From Wenyingzhuangia marina (GTDB lineage: Bacteria > Bacteroidota > Bacteroidia > Flavobacteriales > Flavobacteriaceae), in contig NZ_FQXQ01000002.1 of NCBI RefSeq assembly GCF_900130035.1, positions 310,001 to 374,000 on the forward strand: a DNA stretch of 64,000 bases. The letters run 5' to 3'. Each line of letters begins with the position of its first letter. The first letter of the stretch is position 1. A model generated the notes under the pieces. It worked only from the letters and a program-made list of their open reading frames with translations. It did no database searches and was not told where the DNA came from. Of the stretch, positions 57,250-64,000 are shown one piece after another. Position numbers and translations under genes: made by a program.

Positions 57250-58779
57250 ATGGAAAAGCTGAGATTAAATAACAAAATACAATTCACCATAAAAATTATT
57301 GCTAGTGGTGTTTTATTTGTTGTTTTACTCTTAACTATTGTTTCTTATGCAGCAGAAAGTTATATCAAAAACAAAATAAATGATATTAAAGAACTGTCTG
57401 TTAAAAATATTCGTGTTGCTTGGCACTGTAATCATCTTTATTTACAAGATGTTATTTATAAAAAAAACGAACATCATGTTAGTGCCAAAGAATTAGAAAT
57501 CATTAATATTCAATGGTTTTCATTACTTAAAAATAAAACCATTCATTTGAAAGAAATTGTGATAAAAGATGTAGATCTCAATTTATCTAACCCAAACAAA
57601 AAAACAAACTCCAAGACTTTAAAAGATTTTGAATTCACTTTTAAAGTAAATCATCTACAAATAAAAAACACCAATATAATTGCAGTAAAAGCACATCAAA
57701 AACTTAATATCCAATCAATAAATGCAAGTATAGAAAACTTAGAAATCAGCAAAAACAACCTTAGTATTAATAATATTAAATACACTACATCAAAAGGGAA
57801 CTATACAAATGTTACTAGTGATTATAAATTTACTTGGGATAAAATATACACCAATCAAAAAACAACAACTATATATAATGCTCATTTAAACCCTCTTATT
57901 AGTGATGCTGAATGGAGAAAAAAACATCCTTATAAAAAACCTATTACAGAACTAAAGGTTCCAGAGCTTTCTATTAACAATTTTGATTACAATGCCATTA
58001 TCCAAAAAAAATCAATCTTTATAAACAAAATACTTCTTAAAGATGCTTTGTTAACGGTTTTGGTTGATGAAAACAAAGATCCTGATCCAAATGCTTATAA
58101 ACCCTTACTTAATGAGCTGTTATACTCTTCTAAAATTCCAATTAAAATTCAAGAAATCATTTTAGAAAACAATAGAATTGATATTGAAGTCATCAGTAAA
58201 AAAACAAAACAAAAAGCTTTAATATTTTTCAATCAAATAAACGCTAACGTATATAATGTTCAAAACATCAAAGAACATAAAATCAACTTAGAACTAAAAG
58301 CCTTGGTTTTAAATAAAAATACCATCAATTTAAATATCGATTTTTGGTTAACCCCCAAATTATTTCCATATACCATTAAAGGAAATGTAAGTCCTTTTGA
58401 TTTTGAACAATTCAATTCTTTCTTATTACTAAACAAAAGAGTACGAATTCGTTCTGGGGAATGCACTCGTTTAGATTTTTCTATATATGGAGACAACAAC
58501 AAAGCTACAGGAGACATTATTTTAGACTACAAAAATGTAAAAATAGGTTTGTTTGATAATGATGAATATATTGTTGAAAAACTCCCTACCTTTCTAGTAA
58601 ATCAATTTTTAATAAAACAAAACAATATACCAGATACAAAAAATTATAGAACTGGTAATATGTATTATAAAAGACCCAAAAACAGATCTATGTATCATAG
58701 TTGGTGGTACACCTTAAAAAGCGGATTTCAATCCGTAATTTTACCCAATATTATCAACCCAAAAGAACTAGATCATTAA
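57250..58779 (+). CDS. AsmA/DUF748-like membrane-anchored protein
   Basis: A protein of about 509 residues with one N-terminal transmembrane helix (about 15-37) and a long beta-repeat-rich periplasmic part (IKEIVIKDVDLNLSNPN-like units). Such units, and the FWLTPKLFPYTIKGNVSPFD segment, resemble the AsmA-like/DUF748 group of envelope proteins, some of which move phospholipids between membranes. The assignment is by general resemblance. The frame is open from a TTG at 57244, but the ATG at 57250 is the simpler start. A NYN-domain gene follows after 10 bp. Confidence 0.6.
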   Translation: MEKLRLNNKIQFTIKIIASGVLFVVLLLTIVSYAAESYIKNKINDIKELSVKNIRVAWHCNHLYLQDVIYKKNEHHVSAKELEIINIQWFSLLKNKTIHLKEIVIKDVDLNLSNPNKKTNSKTLKDFEFTFKVNHLQIKNTNIIAVKAHQKLNIQSINASIENLEISKNNLSINNIKYTTSKGNYTNVTSDYKFTWDKIYTNQKTTTIYNAHLNPLISDAEWRKKHPYKKPITELKVPELSINNFDYNAIIQKKSIFINKILLKDALLTVLVDENKDPDPNAYKPLLNELLYSSKIPIKIQEIILENNRIDIEVISKKTKQKALIFFNQINANVYNVQNIKEHKINLELKALVLNKNTINLNIDFWLTPKLFPYTIKGNVSPFDFEQFNSFLLLNKRVRIRSGECTRLDFSIYGDNNKATGDIILDYKNVKIGLFDNDEYIVEKLPTFLVNQFLIKQNNIPDTKNYRTGNMYYKRPKNRSMYHSWWYTLKSGFQSVILPNIINPKELDH

Positions 58780-58789
58780 AACAATACTT

Positions 58790-59515
58790 ATGAACATTAA
58801 ATTAGCCGTTTTAATAGACGGAGATAATATTCCCTCTTCCCCAGTTAAAGAAATGATGGAAGAAATTGCCAAATACGGAAATCCTACCATTAAAAGAATT
58901 TACGGAGATTGGACCAAACCACATTTAGGAAAATGGAAAGATTTATTATTGGAAAATGCCATTACACCTATTCAACAATATGCATACACTACAGGTAAAA
59001 ATGCCACAGATTCTGCCATGATTATTGATGCCATGGATATTTTATATTCAGGAAAGGTTGATGGTTTTTGTTTGGTTTCTAGCGATAGTGATTTTACCAG
59101 ATTGGCTACCCGATTAAGAGAAGCGGGTATGCAAGTAATTGGAATAGGAGAAAAGAAAACGCCAACACCTTTTATTGTGGCTTGTGATAAATTTATTTAC
59201 ATAGAAGTTTTAAGAAAGGAACAAGATAAAAAGGAAAACAACAAAACTGCAGAAAAAGAAAATATAGATAACATTACTCCTAAACTAATTAAAATGATTA
59301 GAGCCACCATTTCTGATGTTTCGGATGATGATGGCTGGGCTTTCTTGGGAGATGTAGGAAGTTTATTGCAAAAAAAGCGTCCTAGTTTTGATGCAAGAAA
59401 TTATGGCTTTGAAAAACTAACTCCTATGATGGATTCTATTGATGAATTTGAAATTGAACAAAGAGAAACACCTAAAAGCAGACATAAACTTATTTATGTA
59501 AAAAATAAAAACTAG
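58790..59515 (+). CDS. NYN domain RNase-like protein with OST-HTH/LOTUS domain
   Basis: A 241-residue protein. Residues 1-145 form a NYN (PIN-like nuclease) domain: LAVLIDGDNIPSSPV with the first catalytic acids, KNATDSAMIIDAMDIL and FCLVSSDSDFTRLATRL with the last Asp pair. Residues about 165-241 look like a winged-helix OST-HTH (LOTUS) domain (DGWAFLGDVGSLLQKKRPSF, RNYGFEKLTPMM). This architecture suggests sequence- or structure-specific RNA binding and possible cleavage. It forms an operon with the AsmA-like gene and is closed by a terminator. Confidence 0.88.
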   Translation: MNIKLAVLIDGDNIPSSPVKEMMEEIAKYGNPTIKRIYGDWTKPHLGKWKDLLLENAITPIQQYAYTTGKNATDSAMIIDAMDILYSGKVDGFCLVSSDSDFTRLATRLREAGMQVIGIGEKKTPTPFIVACDKFIYIEVLRKEQDKKENNKTAEKENIDNITPKLIKMIRATISDVSDDDGWAFLGDVGSLLQKKRPSFDARNYGFEKLTPMMDSIDEFEIEQRETPKSRHKLIYVKNKN

Positions 59516-59516
59516 T

Positions 59517-59551
59517 AAAAAAGGGATGACTAAATAATCATCCCTTTTTTT
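59517..59551. terminator. Bidirectional terminator after the NYN gene
   Basis: Arms AAAAAAGGGATGA and TCATCCCTTTTTT with an 8-nt loop, flanked by A and T runs. It lies directly after the NYN stop codon and also ends the minus-strand paralogue A, whose stop overlaps it. Confidence 0.9.
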
Positions 59552-60081
59552 AAAATTTGTAAAACACTCCAAAATACCCACTAAATAACATAGGATTTTT
59601 TGTATTGTAATATTCTACTAATCCTCCCCTATATCTATAATTTGATAACAAGACTACTCCAAAATTTTCCTTCATAAAATATTTCAACTCAGCATTTAAA
59701 GATGCCGTAAATGAATAATTTTTTTCGCTATTTATAATTCTATGAATAAATCCTGTATCTAGACCTCCTGATAATTCAAACTTATCTAATACAGGCAAGA
59801 ATTTCTCTATATTTATTTTTCTATTATAGTAAACTCCAGCACTGTTATAACTTAAAGCTTTAAATCGATTTACAAAAAGTCCAACTTCATAAGACTCTCT
59901 GCTTCTACCTAACTTTAATACAAGATCTAATTTTCCATTTTTACTTTCTTCATAAGGCCCTTCAATCATCATTTTAGGATCTATTAAAATTTGAAAAATT
60001 ACTTTTTTTTTGGGCTATTGCTGTTGTCATTACACTAAACAACAAAACAACCATTGTCATAATACTTCTTTTCCTAATCAT
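59550..60081 (-). pseudogene. Exported protein paralogue A, frameshifted in an A9 tract
   Basis: One of three tandem paralogues. An ATG at 60081 encodes a signal peptide (MIRKRSIMTMVVLLFSVMTTAIAQ, 24 residues) that enters a run of nine A (60003-60011). It then reads out of frame to a stop after 35 codons. The mature domain continues in another frame (VIFQILIDPKMMIEGPY...) to 59550. Removing one A gives an intact 176-residue protein, exactly as long and as collinear as paralogues B and C. The rest is undamaged. So this may be a recent null allele, a phase-variable ON/OFF switch, expression rescued by transcriptional slippage, or a sequencing error. Confidence 0.75.
60003..60011 (-). repeat. 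Homopolymeric A9 tract (coding strand) in paralogue A
   Basis: Nine consecutive A on the coding strand, at the junction of the signal peptide and the mature domain. One base fewer restores the full reading frame. Confidence 0.95.
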
Positions 60082-60271
60082 ATTTATTCATCAGCAATTA
60101 TAAGCTTATCTAAATCAAGCTTTAAGATTTTAAATCCATTAAAAAAGACAACTAATAAATAAAGTATAAGTCTTTTAATTAATACAGTAATTTTTAACCA
60201 ATGTAGTTTATAAAAACGAATAAAATTATTATTATTTAAATATGTTAATCGTTTAGTTAAGCATATTTGTG

Positions 60272-60318
60272 TTTTAATCAAAAAAAGATGACTCAGTTCT
60301 TATCTTTTTTGATTAAAA
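60272..60318 (-). terminator. Terminator after paralogue B
   Basis: Arms reading (plus strand) TTTTAATCAAAAAAAGAT and ATCTTTTTTGATTAAAA around a 12-nt loop, with one bulge. It overlaps the end of paralogue B (stop at 60313) and lies upstream of paralogue A, so A is likely transcribed separately. Confidence 0.7.
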
Positions 60319-60843
60319 TTTATAAAACAAACCTACATATCCACTAAACAACATAGGGTTTTTAGTATCATAAAATTCAACCAAGTCTCCTCTATATCTG
60401 TAATTTGATAATAAACTAACGCCAAAGTTTTTTTTAACATAATATTTAACCTCTGCATTTAAAGCAGCTGTGAAAGAATAATCTTTTTGGTTTTTTATAA
60501 TTCTATGAATAAATCCAGTATCTAAACCTGTAGAGAATTCAAATCTATTTAACATCGGTAGTATTTTCTCTACATTTACTTTTTTATTGTAATACGCACC
60601 AGCACTTGTATAACTCAAAGCTTTAAATTGTTCTACAAAAAAACCCATTTCATAAGTCTTATTAACCATTCCAGCTTTTATCATTAAATCCAATTCACCA
60701 CTTTTGCTATCAGCATAAGGCCCCTCAATCATCATTTTTGGGTCTAAATAAAGTTGAACAATTCCATTTTCCTGTGCTATTGATAATCCTGTTATATGAA
60801 ATATCACATAAACCATTGCGAGTATAATATATCGAGTTCTCAT
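60313..60843 (-). CDS. Exported protein paralogue B, unknown function
   Basis: A 176-residue protein with a signal peptide ending in SIAQ (residue 24). The mature part is about 150 residues of alternating polar and hydrophobic strands. It ends in aromatic Phe (GYVGLFYKF), which fits a small eight-stranded outer-membrane beta-barrel. The DPKMMIEGPY, FKALSYTSAGAYYNKK, GLDTGFIHRII and LLSNYRYRGDL motifs are shared with paralogues A and C. I do not recognise the family. Two operator-like palindromes lie 72-104 bp upstream, one of them Fur/PerR-like. Confidence 0.75.
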   Translation of the reverse strand: MRTRYIILAMVYVIFHITGLSIAQENGIVQLYLDPKMMIEGPYADSKSGELDLMIKAGMVNKTYEMGFFVEQFKALSYTSAGAYYNKKVNVEKILPMLNRFEFSTGLDTGFIHRIIKNQKDYSFTAALNAEVKYYVKKNFGVSLLSNYRYRGDLVEFYDTKNPMLFSGYVGLFYKF

Positions 60844-60914
60844 AATAATACATTTTAATCAAATCAACATAACCTTCTGTGCATCAACCATTTTCATACA
60901 CTAAAATTACACCT

Positions 60915-60930
60915 ATAAACATATGTTTAT
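60915..60930. promoter_or_regulatory. Operator-like palindrome ATAAACA-N2-TGTTTAT, copy 2
   Basis: A perfect 16-bp palindrome, 72-87 bp upstream of paralogue B. Its arms are identical to those at 19452-19467. It abuts a second palindrome (60930-60947) with a one-base overlap. Confidence 0.45.
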
Positions 60931-60947
60931 TATGATAATTATCATAA
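60930..60947. promoter_or_regulatory. Fur/PerR-like palindrome upstream of paralogue B
   Basis: A perfect 18-bp palindrome, TTATGATAATTATCATAA. The core TGATAA/TTATCA resembles the half-sites of Fur boxes (TGATAATnATTATCA), and the outer TTAT/ATAA recalls PerR boxes, but the spacing is 6-0-6 instead of 7-1-7. A metal- or peroxide-responsive regulator is therefore only a suggestion. Confidence 0.4.
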
Positions 60948-61102
60948 ACCTCAAAAAAACAAAACATAAACTTTTGTAAAATAGCGAATTAGAATAAAAC
61001 ACTGCTGAGTGGCTATAAAATAGAATAAAAACACAATTTTATCTAACCATACTTTAAAGGGTTAGAAATGTTTTCTTAATTTAAAACTAGTAATTATATT
61101 GA

Positions 61103-61633
61103 TTAGAAATTATAAAACAAACCAATAAATACACTAAAACGCATAGGTCTTTTGTTTTTATAAGTATAAGCCAGATCGCCTCTATATCTATAATTTGGTA
61201 AAACACTTACTCCATACTTCTCTCTAACATAAAATTTTACTTCTGTATTTAAAGCTGCTGTAAAGGAATAGTTTTTTTGATTGCTAATAATTCTATGAAC
61301 AAAACCAGTGTCTAAACCTGCTGTTAACTCAAACTGTTTTAATGTTGGGAATATTTTATGAATATTCACTATTCTATTAACATAAATCCCTGCACTTGAA
61401 TATCTCAAAGCTTGAAATTGCTCTGCAAAAACTCCAATTTCATAAGTCTTTTTACTAGCTCCAATTCTTATAATTAAATCCAACTCACCACTATCACTAT
61501 CTACATAGGGGCCTTCTACCATCATTTTGGGATCAAAGAGAACTTGAACAATTCCTTTATTCTGCGCTACAGTTAACCCTGTTACATAAAACAAAACAAA
61601 AAAAATTAATAGCCTAATATTTAAGTATTCCAT
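61103..61633 (-). CDS. Exported protein paralogue C, unknown function
   Basis: A 176-residue protein with a signal peptide ending in TVAQ (residue 24). It is collinear with paralogues A and B over the full length (DPKMMVEGPY, QALRYSSAGIYVNR, GLDTGFVHRII, LPNYRYRGDL) but is the most diverged copy. The C-terminal Phe (IGLFYNF) again suggests an outer-membrane beta-barrel. It has about 260 bp to paralogue B, so it probably has its own transcript. Function unknown. Confidence 0.75.
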   Translation of the reverse strand: MEYLNIRLLIFFVLFYVTGLTVAQNKGIVQVLFDPKMMVEGPYVDSDSGELDLIIRIGASKKTYEIGVFAEQFQALRYSSAGIYVNRIVNIHKIFPTLKQFELTAGLDTGFVHRIISNQKNYSFTAALNTEVKFYVREKYGVSVLPNYRYRGDLAYTYKNKRPMRFSVFIGLFYNF

Positions 61634-61853
61634 AAAATAGATTGTATAATTTTAACATAAACACTTTTTTTTCTGCAATTATCACCATTAAATTAAAAAA
61701 AAATATCTAATAAATAAAAATTATATTGTTGCCTTAAGAAGGTTTAAGAATCTTTTGAAGAGTAAACTCTAATTGTTTTAAAAGTTTTGCTTTAATTTAT
61801 TTTGATTTAAAATTCTTGACTTAAATTAGCCAACAATTTAGAGGTTTATTTTT

Positions 61854-62894
61854 ATGTTAACTCAACATTCAAAAGTTCGTTTTCCTGCAGAATGGGAAGC
61901 ACAAAGTTTTATACAATTTACCTTTCCACACCCAGAGAGTGATTGGGCTTATATGTATACAAAAGTAGTAGCATGTTTTGTAAATATAATTAAGGCTGCA
62001 TCAGGTTTCCAGCCTGTTTTGGTAGGTTGTTATGATAAAAATATGGTTCAGACATATTTTATTAACAAGACTGAATATCCTATTCATTTTATAGAGATTC
62101 CCTCAAATGATACTTGGGCTAGAGATCATGCAGCGATTACTATTTTAGCTGATGAAAAACCTATTTTATTAGATTTTACTTTTAATGGTTGGGGACAAAA
62201 ATTTGAAGCTACTTTAGACAATCAAATTACCCAAAACTTAAAGACTTCTGTTTTTAAAAACCTAAACATTCAGGTAGAAGATTTTATTTTAGAAGGCGGA
62301 GCCATTGAATCAGACGGAGAAGGAACATTATTAACAACCTCAGAATGTTTGTTATCTGAATTCCGTAATCCAAACATGACCAAAGAACAAATTGATGTTT
62401 ATTTAAAAAACACTTTTGGACTTGAAAAAATATTATGGTTAGACCACGGTTATTTGGCTGGTGATGATACCGATTCTCATATTGATACTCTGGCAAGATT
62501 ATGTGATAAAAACACCATTGCTTATGTAAAATGTGAGGATAAAAATGATGAGCATTACGAGGCTTTACAAAAAATGGAAGCTCAATTAAAAACATTTACC
62601 AATAGTAAAAATGAGCCTTATAAGTTAATTCCTTTACCTTGGCCTAATGCTTGCTTTAATGAGGATGGAGAACGTATTCCTGCTACCTATGCCAATTTTT
62701 TAATCGTAAATAACGGAGTATTGGTACCTATCTACAATATCCCTCAAGACCAAGAAGCATTAGATATTATTCAATCTATTTTTCCTGAAAGAAAAGTAAT
62801 TGGTTTAGATTGTTTACCATTAATTGATCAACATGGTTCTTTGCATTGTATTAGTATGCAATATCCTGAACAAGTAAAATTAAATATTTCTTAA
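61854..62894 (+). CDS. aguA: Agmatine deiminase
   Basis: Converts agmatine to N-carbamoylputrescine and ammonia. 346 residues of the penta-beta/alpha-propeller guanidino-modifying fold. NDTWARDHAAITI, FILEGGAIESDGEGTLLTTS, DDTDSHIDTLARL (catalytic His) and the nucleophilic Cys at residue 332 (GSLHCISMQ) are all present. aguB follows after 117 bp that contain a palindromic repeat, giving the two-step route to putrescine. The peptidyl-arginine-deiminase name often given to this family is less apt here. Confidence 0.95.
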   Translation: MLTQHSKVRFPAEWEAQSFIQFTFPHPESDWAYMYTKVVACFVNIIKAASGFQPVLVGCYDKNMVQTYFINKTEYPIHFIEIPSNDTWARDHAAITILADEKPILLDFTFNGWGQKFEATLDNQITQNLKTSVFKNLNIQVEDFILEGGAIESDGEGTLLTTSECLLSEFRNPNMTKEQIDVYLKNTFGLEKILWLDHGYLAGDDTDSHIDTLARLCDKNTIAYVKCEDKNDEHYEALQKMEAQLKTFTNSKNEPYKLIPLPWPNACFNEDGERIPATYANFLIVNNGVLVPIYNIPQDQEALDIIQSIFPERKVIGLDCLPLIDQHGSLHCISMQYPEQVKLNIS

Positions 62895-62923
62895 TACCTA
62901 AAATCTATTGTATATTTAAAATG

Positions 62924-62979
62924 TCAATTCGAGTAATTTAGAGATACGAAAAATTGTATCGAGAACTCACTCAAATTGA
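62924..62979 (+). repeat. Palindromic intergenic element between aguA and aguB
   Basis: Outer arms TCAATTCGAGT and ACTCAAATTGA pair with one mismatch-type (C-A) position, and inner arms GATAC and GTATC pair around an 8-nt loop. It resembles, from memory, dispersed palindromic repeats that are common between genes in Flavobacteriaceae. It is followed by a T-rich stretch, so it could also attenuate transcription between the two genes. Confidence 0.5.
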
Positions 62980-63011
62980 TATCTTTTTTATAAAAGTATA
63001 ACATTCCTATC

Positions 63012-63896
63012 ATGAGTAAATTAAAAGTTGGAATTGTACAACAAACCTGTACAACAGACAAACAAAATAATATTGATAAATCTATTGCAGGCATCAAACA
63101 ATGTGTAAAAGATGGTGCTGAACTGGTTATTTTACAAGAATTACACACTGGTATATATTTCTGCCAAGCAGAAGAAGTAGATATGTTTGAGTGGGCAGAG
63201 CCTATTCCTGGACCTTCATATCATCAATTTGCTGCTATTGCAAAAGAATTAAATATTGTATTGGTTACTTCATTATTCGAAAAAAGAGCTCCTGGAATTT
63301 ATCATAACACCGCAGTCGTTTTTGAAAAAGATGGAACTGAAGCTGGAAAATACAGAAAAATGCACATTCCTGATGACCCCGCTTATTATGAAAAATTTTA
63401 TTTTACTCCAGGAGATTTAGGATTCAATCCTATTCAAACTTCTGTGGGAAAATTAGGGGTTTTAATTTGTTGGGATCAATGGTATCCAGAAGCGGCTAGA
63501 TTAATGGCTATGGCAGGTGCAGAAATGTTAATTTACCCAACTGCTATTGGTTATGAAAGTACAGATACAGATGAAGAAAAAGCAAGACAACGTGGTGCTT
63601 GGATGGTTTCCCAAAGAGGTCATGCCGTTGCCAATGGTTTACCCGTCATTGCTGTAAATCGTGTTGGTTTTGAAAAAGATTGGACAAACGTAACCAACGG
63701 AATTGAATTTTGGGGAACTAGTTTTGTAGCTGGACCACAAGGAGAAATTGTTTGGGAAGCCAATCAAAAAGAAGAGTTAACAAAAGTGATAGAAATAGAC
63801 AAAAAACGCACAGAAGACGTAAGACGTATTTGGCCTTTCTTTAGAGACAGACGTATTGATGCCTATGGAGATATTACCAAAAGGTATATTGATTAA
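63012..63896 (+). CDS. aguB: N-carbamoylputrescine amidase
   Basis: Hydrolyses N-carbamoylputrescine to putrescine, carbon dioxide and ammonia. 294 residues of the nitrilase (carbon-nitrogen hydrolase) superfamily. The catalytic triad is visible: Glu43 in LQELHTGIYF, Lys116 in GKYRKMHIPDD and Cys153 in LICWDQWYPEAARLMA. Length and motifs match AguB, and aguA lies directly upstream. Confidence 0.95.
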   Translation: MSKLKVGIVQQTCTTDKQNNIDKSIAGIKQCVKDGAELVILQELHTGIYFCQAEEVDMFEWAEPIPGPSYHQFAAIAKELNIVLVTSLFEKRAPGIYHNTAVVFEKDGTEAGKYRKMHIPDDPAYYEKFYFTPGDLGFNPIQTSVGKLGVLICWDQWYPEAARLMAMAGAEMLIYPTAIGYESTDTDEEKARQRGAWMVSQRGHAVANGLPVIAVNRVGFEKDWTNVTNGIEFWGTSFVAGPQGEIVWEANQKEELTKVIEIDKKRTEDVRRIWPFFRDRRIDAYGDITKRYID

Positions 63897-63911
63897 TTAC
63901 TGATTCAAAAT

Positions 63912-63948
63912 AATCTTCTGTAAGCTCTGACTGAGTTTGCAGAAGATT
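63912..63948. terminator. Inverted repeat after aguB, possible terminator
   Basis: Nine-bp arms AATCTTCTG and CAGAAGATT around a 19-nt loop, 16 bp after the aguB stop codon. No T run follows on the plus strand, so terminator function is uncertain. Confidence 0.4.
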
Positions 63949-64000
63949 GAAAAAAAGTACATATTACCATTAAAATAAATCAATTAGTAGTTACATAAAA

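Noticed and set aside
60084-60281. Minus-strand open frame of 65 codons between paralogues A and B
   Set aside because: Low-complexity Leu/Ile/Asn composition without recognisable motifs; the region is better explained as the promoter of paralogue A.

Overview
This window is chromosomal DNA from a member of the Bacteroidota, almost certainly family Flavobacteriaceae. The DNA is AT-rich, and several genes carry the Bacteroidota promoter signature (TTTG, about 19 bp, TAnnTTTG). Gene order is typical of the family: DUF4293 divergent from rho; recQ divergent from kdsD-tatC-lptB; a PorV/PorQ-family outer-membrane protein beside a DUF4105 protein; zapA, 6S RNA, rny. Rho has a long Asn/Lys/Pro-rich disordered insert, as known for this phylum. 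I cannot name a genus.

Layout. 1-3.5 kb: prfA (cut by the window edge) and a DUF4293 membrane protein on the minus strand, rho on the plus strand. 3.5-20.4 kb: a geranylgeranyl-reductase-like FAD protein, glutamate synthase gltBD, a secreted alpha/beta hydrolase with a lone modA, recQ, then kdsD-tatC-lptB (envelope biogenesis), a second geranylgeranyl-reductase-like protein and pssA. 20.4-22.7 kb: the PorV/PorQ-type and DUF4105 pair.

22.6-48.0 kb is the main accessory block: one unidirectional minus-strand operon of about 24 genes with overlaps or gaps of at most 36 bp. In transcription order it holds aroQ, an ABC polysaccharide exporter (Wzm/Wzt), six family-2-type or related glycosyltransferases/GT-B proteins, a CMP-sialic-acid cassette (neuA, neuB, neuC), seven more glycosyltransferase-type genes, an O-antigen ligase/polymerase-like protein, one further GT4, a CapK-like adenylating enzyme, a GT2 and a WcaJ-type initiating sugar transferase. 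It should build a nonulosonate-containing capsule or O-antigen. No member of a known sialyltransferase family and no Wzx flippase could be recognised.

48-52.8 kb: an HU-family protein followed by two diverged copies of a structured element, xerD ending in an 8-copy heptamer repeat, rny, a 6S RNA, zapA and a small coiled-coil protein. 52.9-59.5 kb: M23 peptidase, TonB-dependent receptor, an AsmA-like membrane protein and a NYN/OST-HTH RNA-binding protein. 59.5-61.6 kb: three tandem paralogues of an unrecognised 176-residue exported protein, one frameshifted in an A9 tract between its signal peptide and mature domain. 61.8-63.9 kb: aguA and aguB, the two-step route from agmatine to putrescine.

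The most interesting unexplained items are the frameshifted paralogue and its palindromic operator-like neighbours, the duplicated structured element after the HU gene, a 16-bp palindrome with identical arms at two distant loci, and the sialic-acid operon without a recognisable sialyltransferase.
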